A stretch of 18,767 bases of DNA from Clostridiaceae bacterium (GTDB lineage: Bacteria > Bacillota > Clostridia > Clostridiales > Clostridiaceae), in assembly GCA_003510765.1 (NCBI GenBank), contig DOKV01000215.1, forward strand, positions 1-18,767, written 5' to 3'. Below are positions 6,619 through 14,818 of this stretch, piece by piece. The translations under genes were made by a program, and so were the position numbers. Within the stretch, counting starts at the first letter, position 1. Each line of letters starts with the position of its first letter. The notes under the pieces are model-generated. The model saw only the letters and a list, made by a program, of their open reading frames with translations, had not been told where the DNA came from and ran no database searches.

Positions 6619-7248
6619 CTAAGCCCCTCCTTTCTTTACATCGATGATGTGATCCGCAAAGGACGCCGACAGGGCATCGTCATGGCTTACAATGACCATG
6701 GTCATGCCCTTTTCCTTAGCAAAGACCTTAAGATCCGCTAATAAAGCTTTAGAGGTGGTAAGATCCAGCGCTGAGGTGGGTTCATCCATTAAAATCACCT
6801 CTGGCGCTAAGGAAATACAGATGGCGATGTATACCCTTTGTCGCTCACCTCCAGACATGCTGGTGGCTGAAGCATTCAAATCAAAGTCTAGATGACAAAG
6901 CTTGAGATACTTCTGTATGGTTTCATCACTGGGCGTGTCCATCTCTCGATATCGATAATACTCATGAAAATTTTCCCGAATACTCAGATCAAACAAATAC
7001 ACATTTTGCCCAATGAGAATCACCTCTTTTCTCAGGGTCACCGTATCCATCTCTGCAAGGTTTCTCCCTTTATAAAAGAGCGCTCCACTGGATGGACTGA
7101 CACTGGCATTGAGAAGCTTTAACAAAGTGCTTTTTCCTGCGCCACTGGGTCCTTTGATGAAGGTAATCCCTTCCTTGGGAATTTGCACATGGCCATAGGT
7201 CAAAATATCTTTAAATCCAGGATTTTGAATGTCAAATAAACTTTCCAT
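6619..7248 (-). CDS. fetA: FetA-type ABC transporter ATP-binding protein (YbbL family)
   Basis: This 209-residue ATPase has all ABC motifs: Walker A GPSGAGKST at residues 33-41, Q-loop Q81, signature SGGERQR at 132-138, Walker B VILMDEPTSALD at 151-162 and the H-loop histidine at 189 (VSHDD). Its short length and its pairing with the FetB-type permease support the YbbL/FetA assignment, which implies iron or related metal homeostasis. The start is backed by a GAGG site a few bases upstream. The 131 bases between this gene and the end of the glycosyltransferase gene should hold its promoter, but no strong match was found. Confidence 0.92.
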   Translation of the reverse strand: MESLFDIQNPGFKDILTYGHVQIPKEGITFIKGPSGAGKSTLLKLLNASVSPSSGALFYKGRNLAEMDTVTLRKEVILIGQNVYLFDLSIRENFHEYYRYREMDTPSDETIQKYLKLCHLDFDLNASATSMSGGERQRVYIAICISLAPEVILMDEPTSALDLTTSKALLADLKVFAKEKGMTMVIVSHDDALSASFADHIIDVKKGGA

Positions 7249-7379
7249 GATTACCTCACTTTACCTATATTCTCCATCTATCTTATCACAATCCTTCCCC
7301 TAAAGCTTTACATGAGGATGAGACAAAACACGATACAACCTTTAACCGATGCTCTTCTTTGCTCTTTTTTGAGTATTGC

Positions 7380-8786
7380 CTAGGTGTAGTTTTGTTTCTT
7401 TCGCTGAATTTCACCCCAAACATTCTTTTTCTTTTTGTACCCAATGAAGGCTGTGGCCCGGACAAAGGATAACATATAGCGATACAATGCTGTTTCAAGG
7501 GTGACCATCAGTAGCGCTTTCAAGATATCTGATCCATGAAGTTTGATACCTTGGCTATACACCCTTTGTAAAAAGGCCGTCATACTTAATAAAATGTTAT
7601 AGCCTGTATAAATGAGCAGTAGCCGAATCATGAAGGGTACAAATAACAAGTTCAGCTGCCAAGCAAGGATAATATTGAGAATGCCCAGGACCTCAATATA
7701 GGGAGACCACAGTTCAAAAAATAAATAATAATAGTATGAAAAGCTTCTGGAGAACCCAGCTTTAAAGGGATTGGCCAACTCTTTATACTTACTTAAGGAT
7801 TGATAAAGACCTAAATACCATCTTTTTCGTTGCTTCATCACATCTTTTAAGGAAGAAGGAGATTGACTCCAACAAATCGCTTTGGGTTCATAGGCAATTC
7901 TACACTGCCTTTGATTATTGATACAGTAGGCATTGATCTTCATAACCAGTTCCATGTCTTCTCCCAAAGTATCTATACTGTATCCCCCCACCGCCATCAA
8001 AACATCCTTCCGAAACAGCCCAAAAGCCCCAGAAATAATGAGATTCGCATTGAACTGGTCTAGTAAGATTCTTGAAGCGAGAAAAGAGCGATCATACTCC
8101 ACCACCTGCATCCCCACAATGGGGTTCCAAGGTAGTCGATAGTCTATGACTTTACCTTTTTCCATATGGACTGTTTGGGAAATTCTGATCATCCCTCCCA
8201 CGGCAATGATCCGTTCATCTCGCATCACGGGTTGAATGATCCTCTCTAGAGAATCTCCCTGCAGTAAGGAATCTGCATCAATGGCTACCACATAGGGATA
8301 CCTGGAAATATTCACCCCTGCATTTAGGGCATCTCCTTTTCCACCATTCTCCTTGATTACCAAGGTTATCTTAATATTTTTCATTTGCCCTTCATAAACT
8401 TCTTTCACCTTGGCGGTGGGAATCCGTCCATGAATGGGCTTTCTGGTTCGTATCAGATGAAAGTACTCAATCAAAACCTTTGATGTGGCATCCTTTGAGC
8501 CATCATCCACAATGACCAACTCGTAGAGTTTATACTGTAAATTCAATAGACTTCGTATGCTGTCCACGATGGTCACTTCTTCATTGTACGCAGGAACCAA
8601 TACGGAAATGGGAATGTAGTATTCATGCTTTAATTCATTATTATATCGAATCATTCGATCTTGGGTGTGGAGCTGAATGGCCCCATAAAAAACTGTAATG
8701 AATAGATATGTTGTATAGATGATCATGTACACAACAAAAAAGAGACTGATCTTTTCCACAACATTTTCTAAGAAGATTTCCATCAT
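7380..8786 (-). CDS. Membrane GT2 glycosyltransferase (processive polysaccharide synthase-like)
   Basis: This 468-residue protein is a family 2 glycosyltransferase of the type that makes poly-N-acetylglucosamine, hyaluronan or cellulose-like polymers. A membrane segment lies at about residues 13-35. The catalytic domain follows, with VPAYNEE at 64-70, DDGS at 94-97, DAD at 170-172, GED at 275-277 and the processive-enzyme motif QRKRW at 319-323. Further membrane segments are at about 365-400 and 425-450. Which sugar is used cannot be decided. It is the last gene of a seven-gene operon. Its ATG overlaps the stop of the HEAT gene by 4 bases (ATGA), a sign of translational coupling. No clear terminator was found after it. 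Confidence 0.92.
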   Translation of the reverse strand: MMEIFLENVVEKISLFFVVYMIIYTTYLFITVFYGAIQLHTQDRMIRYNNELKHEYYIPISVLVPAYNEEVTIVDSIRSLLNLQYKLYELVIVDDGSKDATSKVLIEYFHLIRTRKPIHGRIPTAKVKEVYEGQMKNIKITLVIKENGGKGDALNAGVNISRYPYVVAIDADSLLQGDSLERIIQPVMRDERIIAVGGMIRISQTVHMEKGKVIDYRLPWNPIVGMQVVEYDRSFLASRILLDQFNANLIISGAFGLFRKDVLMAVGGYSIDTLGEDMELVMKINAYCINNQRQCRIAYEPKAICWSQSPSSLKDVMKQRKRWYLGLYQSLSKYKELANPFKAGFSRSFSYYYYLFFELWSPYIEVLGILNIILAWQLNLLFVPFMIRLLLIYTGYNILLSMTAFLQRVYSQGIKLHGSDILKALLMVTLETALYRYMLSFVRATAFIGYKKKKNVWGEIQRKKQNYT

Positions 8787-9862
8787 TTCCTTTGACTCCT
8801 CTCAGTGATTCTATACTCCAGGATTTCTTTTGCATAGACATCTTCCCCAAGCAAAATATCCTTCATATCTATCAAACTTCTTTTTTGCTCAATGAGCGCT
8901 TCACTGGCATTAAAACGCACGTACCAGTTGGGGTCTCCCAAGCTTTCTTTCAACACTTCTAGAGTCTCTTTGGACTCATATTTGCCTAGGACTCTAGCGG
9001 CTACCACGCGTATTTCATACCCCTTTTTAGGATCCAGGACATATTGCCGAAGGACTTCTTCTGCGGGTTCATAAAGGTTTTTCATAAAATAACGCATGGC
9101 AGAAAGCCTCAATTCAATATTTTCACGCTCATCGGTCATGACTTCATACATCTCCCTCTTATAAGAGGAAGATTTTTGCGTGATATAGAGGAGCACGCCT
9201 TGCCTTAGGGTAGGCAGAAAACGCCTCCATTGTTGCCACAATATCTTGGTCAGCTCTTCATGATCCCCTGGATATAGGGTCAAACTATCCCCCACAAGCT
9301 TTGCATGGTGACTCCAGTTCTTGTCTGTAAACTCCGTAAGCACACGCAATACCCACGACATCTGCCCAGCGGAGATCACCGCTTTTAAGACGCTATCTCG
9401 CACATAAATACTTCTTTGGTCCAAATAGCCTAAAAAAATGTAGAGAAACTGATCGTCTGTCCAAGCACCTTTACTAAATCGGCTATAGAACAGCGCAAAG
9501 TAGGCTTTGTCCATGGTCCCCTTGTCTCCATATTCCTTGGCCAAGTACAGGATGACTTTTTGGAGGTCGCAAAGAATCCTCAGGAGCACCTCCTCTTCTT
9601 GAAAACTTTCTAGGGCTTTCTCAAAGTACTTCAATTCCTCTGTATCCACCAACTCTTTTTGTAGCTTCTTGATGAAGTCTCGATGGACACCTTTCCCCAA
9701 ATTCACTTGATAGATTTGATTGGCCATGGCCACTTGCCATCCCATGACGGCTCTTTTTTCCTTATAGTTTCGATAGGCACTATAGAGGATGTAGCTCAGT
9801 GTGTACAAAAGAATCATCACGCAGAGGAACAGATAGATGTATAAAATGGTATTCACAATCAT
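8783..9862 (-). CDS. Membrane-anchored HEAT-repeat protein
   Basis: This 359-residue protein has one N-terminal membrane segment at about residues 3-30, followed by basic residues (YRNYKEKR). By the positive-inside rule the rest lies in the cytoplasm. The remainder is helical, with HEAT/PBS-lyase-like repeats clearest at about 280-330 (IRVVAARVLGKYES, then DPNWYVRFNASEAL). HEAT arrays are protein-binding scaffolds. The overlap with the GT2 gene suggests it binds or organises the synthase. I chose the ATG at 9862 because GGAGGGATTAAG precedes it and it lies one base after the previous stop. An in-frame ATG at 9919 would add 19 residues inside the upstream gene. Confidence 0.85.
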   Translation of the reverse strand: MIVNTILYIYLFLCVMILLYTLSYILYSAYRNYKEKRAVMGWQVAMANQIYQVNLGKGVHRDFIKKLQKELVDTEELKYFEKALESFQEEEVLLRILCDLQKVILYLAKEYGDKGTMDKAYFALFYSRFSKGAWTDDQFLYIFLGYLDQRSIYVRDSVLKAVISAGQMSWVLRVLTEFTDKNWSHHAKLVGDSLTLYPGDHEELTKILWQQWRRFLPTLRQGVLLYITQKSSSYKREMYEVMTDERENIELRLSAMRYFMKNLYEPAEEVLRQYVLDPKKGYEIRVVAARVLGKYESKETLEVLKESLGDPNWYVRFNASEALIEQKRSLIDMKDILLGEDVYAKEILEYRITERSQRK

Positions 9863-9863
9863 C

Positions 9864-11957
9864 TTAATCCCTCCAGTATGCTTGTAAGATTTTGTATGCT
9901 TTTTTATGTCTCTCTTCATAAGAGCCTACCCTTGGTAGGGAGGGAAAGTTCTTTTCATGGAGCTGAATCATTTCCTCCCCTCCTCCGACACCAATATGAT
10001 AGGACCTTATTTGCCTAGGCTCTACACCATAGTGCTCATAGTAGTCCTCATGAATCGATCTCTCTACAGGGTTATAGAAGTTTAACAAATAGTAAGGGAT
10101 TTTTATTTCCACAAAATCCTCTCCAAAGGAGTAGTCCGTTAAGGAGCTGTAGTTCGGGTCTAGAGGATTTCCCACCCCATGAAATAAGTTGCCTGTTTCA
10201 TAGGTTTCATAGTTCCAAAGCACTGCATTTTCTTCCAGGTCAAGATCATGAGGGATTCTTCGTCTAATCATCTCTGGTACCACAAATTTTCTACTATTTT
10301 TTGCTGGAAACAATACATAGGGATTCACCCCTCTTAAACGCTCTAAAAAATTAGGCCGAAGGCTATGATACCTTTCGTGGACCCTAAACTCTCCTTTTTC
10401 TTCTCCATGAATGTACAGGAGAAAATCCACAGGTCTTGAGAAGGTCGCCTTAGGCTCTATGGACGAGGTAGCGCCCTGGCCCATAAGAAAATCCAATCCA
10501 ATGATCAGCTCTTGCTCCTTGATGTCAGGATGCCGAACCAATATGTACATGTGATTATGGTCAAAGGTTGATTGTAAGATCCACCCATTGGCTTCCACTT
10601 GTTCCACACCTGCCCAGTCCTCTTCCTTTCCATCCACCCTCATGACCCCCTCATCACGATGGACATCAAAGGCCATGAGCCCGTAATGCTGGGTTTCCGT
10701 CTGTGCATCTTGCCATAGATAAGCTGCTTCATCATCCGTGGCATAGGCTGTGGTCCAATTTCTTAGATACCACTGATCTTGCCAACTGGCCAGTATACCA
10801 TGGGCAATATTGGCCGATTTAAGCTCTTCCAGTATAGAGACCATCTTCTCTCCTTGGTCTTGTTCTTCGATGCGCTCCATGGCAGAGGATGATGCACGTA
10901 CACTGGCCACATTCACATGCACCATCACCAGAGGCACTTCATGATGTTGCTCCAGAAGGGTCAGGTAATTCGTCACTTCCTCTCTGGAAAGCAGCGCTTG
11001 ATTTTGTCCATTGGGGGCCAGATTCTCCAAAAGATCCACTGTGGTCTCCGTGTATTGATATGCCGCAAAGTGCCCAGCTAGGAAGGCTTCCGTATCATAG
11101 ATGTTTTCCATGTCTATTCTATTGAATTTACCTGTGAGCGCAGCATAGCTTTCCTCATACTCAAAAGGATCCATGAGACTAGTATTGAAAAAACTCACTG
11201 GCCTTTGGGCCCCATACTTTCTTGTTTCATAGTGCACCATAGTATCTAACACTTCTGCCAGGACGGTTTCAAAGGCATTGGCTCCATTGGTATACAGAAA
11301 CTCTCCTTGATAATCCATCCCATCCTTATATAAAAGATTCGTGTAGGCCACAAAATCCGGATGCCAATCATCTCCCACAATAAAGCCCAAGACATAAGGA
11401 GACAGATCTTTAAAATAAAACCCGTTACCACTGGTCTTCTCATTGAGAAGAATTCTTCTACCGTGCACCACATCCACAGCTTTTTTCCCTTCCTTCAAGA
11501 GTGCTTCTCGAAACTCTGGAGAAAATGCATCTCGTTGCTTTTCCACTGCATCTTCCTCCACTCGAATACCCTGGAGAAGATAGAGTGGCTCCTCATGGTC
11601 TTCATTAAATCGATGCAAGGCATTATAGAAATCGTCATTGTACACCATATTGATTTTAACGGTGTTGGCCCCCACTGCTTGAATTTCTTGAAACCAGCGA
11701 TAATAGGTTTCTTCATCAATTTGAAAGTCCATGGGACTTTCAAAGGCTCTGGCTTGAGCCACATGAATACCTCTAATCTCCAGGGGTTCATAGCCTTCAT
11801 CCCCCAAAAAATAATACTCTTTCTCCTTTGTTTTAAAAGAAACCACCACGGGCTGTCCGTCACCATTGTCTAGATAGAGCCCTTCCATGAAATATCCATA
11901 GATTCCTGCAAAAAAGAGGATGGCCACAAGAAACAACCCTGTAAAAAACTTTTTCAA
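9864..11957 (-). CDS. Secreted or anchored glycoside hydrolase-like (TIM-barrel) protein with CBM9/DOMON-like C-terminus
   Basis: This 697-residue protein has a hydrophobic signal or anchor at residues 4-22, followed by a domain resembling family 2/5-type TIM-barrel hydrolases. The opening IRGIHVAQARAFESPM and WFQEIQAVGANTVKINMVY (about 88-106) look like the first strands of such a barrel, and ILASWQDQWYLRNWTTAY (about 388-405) like a late strand. Candidate acids such as D196, D197 and D394 are present, but I cannot assign a catalytic pair. From about residue 437, VDGKEEDWAGV begins a beta-rich domain resembling CBM9 or DOMON carbohydrate-binding modules. It likely acts on the polymer made by the GT2 enzyme outside the membrane, but no precise family or activity is recognised. 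Confidence 0.75.
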   Translation of the reverse strand: MKKFFTGLFLVAILFFAGIYGYFMEGLYLDNGDGQPVVVSFKTKEKEYYFLGDEGYEPLEIRGIHVAQARAFESPMDFQIDEETYYRWFQEIQAVGANTVKINMVYNDDFYNALHRFNEDHEEPLYLLQGIRVEEDAVEKQRDAFSPEFREALLKEGKKAVDVVHGRRILLNEKTSGNGFYFKDLSPYVLGFIVGDDWHPDFVAYTNLLYKDGMDYQGEFLYTNGANAFETVLAEVLDTMVHYETRKYGAQRPVSFFNTSLMDPFEYEESYAALTGKFNRIDMENIYDTEAFLAGHFAAYQYTETTVDLLENLAPNGQNQALLSREEVTNYLTLLEQHHEVPLVMVHVNVASVRASSSAMERIEEQDQGEKMVSILEELKSANIAHGILASWQDQWYLRNWTTAYATDDEAAYLWQDAQTETQHYGLMAFDVHRDEGVMRVDGKEEDWAGVEQVEANGWILQSTFDHNHMYILVRHPDIKEQELIIGLDFLMGQGATSSIEPKATFSRPVDFLLYIHGEEKGEFRVHERYHSLRPNFLERLRGVNPYVLFPAKNSRKFVVPEMIRRRIPHDLDLEENAVLWNYETYETGNLFHGVGNPLDPNYSSLTDYSFGEDFVEIKIPYYLLNFYNPVERSIHEDYYEHYGVEPRQIRSYHIGVGGGEEMIQLHEKNFPSLPRVGSYEERHKKAYKILQAYWRD

Positions 11958-11969
11958 TTGACCTTCCTC

Positions 11970-13424
11970 CTATCTCGTGATTTCAAAACTATTTCTAGAT
12001 GGATGACTATATTGCCGTAGCGTATGCATATGTTCGTCTAGCCATCTGCCACGCATCCTTAAAAACTCCGCCATGGTTTCCACAGCTTCTTCATAGCTCT
12101 CCACATTTCTCGTAAGCCTTAATAAATAGCCCTCTGGATAATAATTGGACATGGAAAAAACGCTGCCCCACACTGCATAGTTTCTCGTTACCGCAGTACC
12201 TAAATAGGCTTCTGTTTCTGTGATGTACGCCATTAATCTCTCTTCGCTTAAAATGCTTCTTCGTAAGACGCTATATCTCCTCAGAAGCCCTTCTACAAAT
12301 TGAGGATCTTTTAACAGGGTATCAAAGAACACTGCCCCCGTTAAAGAAAATCCCGCTACAGAATGACTGATTTCCTGATAATTGTCCAAGGCATTGTTGA
12401 AATCCCATACCACAGGGGTTAAGAGTCCCCTGGTATCTTTATACCAAAAAGTGGAGTAGAACCCTGCATCCACATTACGGAATAATTCATTCAGGATAAA
12501 GTAGTCTTGAAAAGCTTGTACATTTAGGGTCTTTGAAAACCCTTCATAACGCTCTTCTAAGGGTCTCAAATATAGGCTCTTGGCAATTTTTGTCAAATCT
12601 TTTTCCACATAGTCTTTCCGGTCTAGCGTAAATTGTCCCTGACCTGGATATACCAAATCAATATCTCGACCTTCCGTCCGATACGTCTTTGTGAGAAACT
12701 CTGTGAGCTTCGAATTTGGATCCATCTTTGGCGCTCGATCCATTTCCACAAGGTAACTTGTGAGAGCACTATTTCTTAGGGGGGTGTCAATCTCCACCCT
12801 ACCTTCCCCCTTGCTGATGGTTTCCATGAGTACGTAAACCCCTTGATACTTACCATCTTGAAAGAGCTCCACGAACCTTACCTCCGGTGCATAGGGCATC
12901 ATCTCTCCAGCAAGATTCATGGCCATGTAGTTTCTAATAAGGGTTCGGTCCAAATAGGGTCCGTGCAATGCCCACTCATCATGAGCCTCCATACCCAGTA
13001 GCGCCTTTCTTACTTCTTCTCTTTCCTTGTTGACAATGCGTATGGCATAAGACTTTTTACTGAAATACCTTGAAGAATTCCCTCTATATCGAACCCGTGC
13101 TATAAAAGTCTTATTTTCATCTAAATGATCATAGACCACAGACATATCCGCTAGGATATCCGTAGTACCATCCTCAGCCAGTTCATAGACCAGGTCTTGC
13201 CCTGGAATCGGTGTCCCTGGTATTCTCTGGTCATTTGTGTCGATGGAAAATACGGGCAAATGGGTTTGAAAACCCGCTGTACGGTATCTGAATTCCTTTT
13301 CACTGGGATAGCTTAGGTGCTGATGAAATCGCTCTTCAAACCTACCTTCATCCACATAATAAAGTGCAATGGATGCACTCACTATGAGGAGTACCAAAGC
13401 CACCATGATTATTTTGTACTTCAT
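11970..13424 (-). CDS. CotH-family kinase with N-terminal membrane anchor
   Basis: This 484-residue protein matches the CotH kinase family, known from Bacillus spore coat phosphorylation. A membrane anchor lies at about residues 5-23, so the kinase domain is predicted outside the membrane. Family motifs are RYRGNSS (112-118) with K123/K124, DRTLIRNYMAMNL (159-171), LMETIS (199-204), ILNELFRNVD (310-319) and VVWDFNNALDN (338-348). D319 and D341 fit the catalytic aspartates known in CotH, although the last motif has N343 where many members have another acid. It sits 6 bases after the DUF4956 gene. Linkage to a polysaccharide operon rather than to spore coat genes points to a role in modifying an envelope protein or polymer. 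The substrate is unknown. Confidence 0.9.
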   Translation of the reverse strand: MKYKIIMVALVLLIVSASIALYYVDEGRFEERFHQHLSYPSEKEFRYRTAGFQTHLPVFSIDTNDQRIPGTPIPGQDLVYELAEDGTTDILADMSVVYDHLDENKTFIARVRYRGNSSRYFSKKSYAIRIVNKEREEVRKALLGMEAHDEWALHGPYLDRTLIRNYMAMNLAGEMMPYAPEVRFVELFQDGKYQGVYVLMETISKGEGRVEIDTPLRNSALTSYLVEMDRAPKMDPNSKLTEFLTKTYRTEGRDIDLVYPGQGQFTLDRKDYVEKDLTKIAKSLYLRPLEERYEGFSKTLNVQAFQDYFILNELFRNVDAGFYSTFWYKDTRGLLTPVVWDFNNALDNYQEISHSVAGFSLTGAVFFDTLLKDPQFVEGLLRRYSVLRRSILSEERLMAYITETEAYLGTAVTRNYAVWGSVFSMSNYYPEGYLLRLTRNVESYEEAVETMAEFLRMRGRWLDEHMHTLRQYSHPSRNSFEITR

Positions 13425-13430
13425 GGCGCA

Positions 13431-14105
13431 TCAACTAATTTCATCGCTTTGGGTGATGACATTCACATACTCAATGTCCCCAAGCTCATATATTTTTTCT
13501 GTGATGGTTTTGTTGTTTTTACTGGACCGATTGTATTGACTTCTACTTAGTTCAAAAATAAATTCTATGGAATCATTGGTGGAGTTTTTCACTCTTAGAA
13601 AGGCCTTTTTGTCAAAATACTTAAACACTGCCCCTTCAATGACAATTTCCTTCAATCGGCTCCCACGAATAATGATGAGCATACGATTTTCATTCTTCAC
13701 CCGCCCCAAAAGAAGAAGCACCAAAAATACCACCACACTGCCAAAACTTGCCACCAAATAGTCCCCAGCGCCTGTGCTGATTCCTACAATAATGGCCCAA
13801 AAAATATACGTGGTATCTCGAGAATCTTTGATGGCTGTTCTAAAACGCACAATGGACAAGGCGCCCACCATACCCAGTGACAAAGCAATATTGTTGCCGA
13901 TGACCGTCATCACTGTGGAGGTTAAAATGGTCAAGGAAATCAACGATACATTGAACTTTTTACTATAGGCTGTGCCCACATGGGTAAACCAATAAGACAC
14001 ATAAATGGCCAAGGATAAGGCCGTTGCGGCTAAAATATTGATGACAATATCCCGGGGCGTTAAGGAACCTGATTGTTCTAGTAACTGAAATAATACATCT
14101 CTCAT
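13431..14105 (-). CDS. DUF4956 membrane protein
   Basis: This 224-residue protein has four or more membrane segments at about residues 20-40, 52-70, 99-114 and 118-134, followed by a soluble C-terminal domain (140-224). The family signature is VGALSIVRFRTAIKDSRDT at about 80-98, with RFRT at 87-90. Its function is not established. It regularly accompanies VTC-domain and CotH genes. By analogy with the membrane part of the yeast VTC complex it could be the membrane channel or anchor for the cytoplasmic VTC-like polymerase; that is inference. The gene begins 17 bases after the VTC gene and ends 6 bases before CotH. Confidence 0.88.
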   Translation of the reverse strand: MRDVLFQLLEQSGSLTPRDIVINILAATALSLAIYVSYWFTHVGTAYSKKFNVSLISLTILTSTVMTVIGNNIALSLGMVGALSIVRFRTAIKDSRDTTYIFWAIIVGISTGAGDYLVASFGSVVVFLVLLLLGRVKNENRMLIIIRGSRLKEIVIEGAVFKYFDKKAFLRVKNSTNDSIEFIFELSRSQYNRSSKNNKTITEKIYELGDIEYVNVITQSDEIS

Positions 14106-14122
14106 AATATCCCTCTCTCTAC

Positions 14123-14818
14123 TTAAAATAAATAATGTTTGCTGATTACCCTACTCATACTGTACTTTCCAATGGAAAGCTCTTGCTTCTCCAGTCCATC
14201 TAGCCAGTCTTTCAAATAACTCAAGAGAAACCCATTGTATTTTACTTCTAACACCACCAGTCCAGGGTCTAGAAGATAGTTTTCATTAAGATTAGGCGAA
14301 AAAATATCAAAATTACTCTCTGTCCCTCTGATGTGATGGTCAAAGGTAATTCGGATTTTGTTTTCCTTGGCCACAAAAGCCTTTCTTTCATAAGTGACCA
14401 CAGACTTTGGTTTGTAGCCATGCATCATCATGACTCCATAACACTCTTCTGCAAAGACCGATGATTTCCCTAAAAGACCTCCATAGGCGCCACTGATCAA
14501 CTCTTTGCTTTCTGCTAAGGACAACTTCAAAGAGCTCTTTTTTTGCTGCTCTCCTTGCTTCTTCTTCATCTCCAGTAGCCCAAAATCAGGCCGGTCCATA
14601 TATGTGCGAAGCCTTATTTTTCTCCTTACTTCTAAGCCATCCTCCTTTTCATGAAAATCTCGATCCTCTAGCGAATCAAAGTACAAGGATCGTAGGGTAT
14701 ACCCATCTCCCTTGCTATGTTCATCCACCGTCATCACCTGTTCTAGAAAGTGACGAAACTTTCGGTATTGGACTTCTTCTAAAAGGTACTTCTTTTCCAC
14801 TCTATATACTTCATTCAT
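14123..14818 (-). CDS. VTC-domain protein (polyphosphate polymerase-like)
   Basis: This 231-residue soluble protein is a single VTC domain, the CYTH-like tunnel fold that polymerises ATP gamma-phosphate into polyphosphate in yeast Vtc4. The key residues of that tunnel can be seen: RVEKKY at 6-11, RSLYFD at 43-48, a basic RRKIRLRTY strand at 65-73, LEMKKK at 82-87, TYERKAF at 142-148, RITFD at 156-160 and LEVKYNGFL at 190-198. It appears complete for a free-standing bacterial member. Its start overlaps the lipoprotein stop by 8 bases, and the next gene, DUF4956, is 17 bases away. The activity is predicted from the family, not proven here. Confidence 0.9.
   Translation of the reverse strand: MNEVYRVEKKYLLEEVQYRKFRHFLEQVMTVDEHSKGDGYTLRSLYFDSLEDRDFHEKEDGLEVRRKIRLRTYMDRPDFGLLEMKKKQGEQQKKSSLKLSLAESKELISGAYGGLLGKSSVFAEECYGVMMMHGYKPKSVVTYERKAFVAKENKIRITFDHHIRGTESNFDIFSPNLNENYLLDPGLVVLEVKYNGFLLSYLKDWLDGLEKQELSIGKYSMSRVISKHYLF

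Noticed and set aside
7286..7498. Small minus-strand frame at the end of the GT2 gene
   Set aside because: It overlaps the GT2 C-terminus in another frame, has no family features, and no convincing start signal.
11246..11873. Open frames on both strands within the 697-residue gene
   Set aside because: They are alternative-frame readings of a well-supported long gene, with no recognisable motifs.
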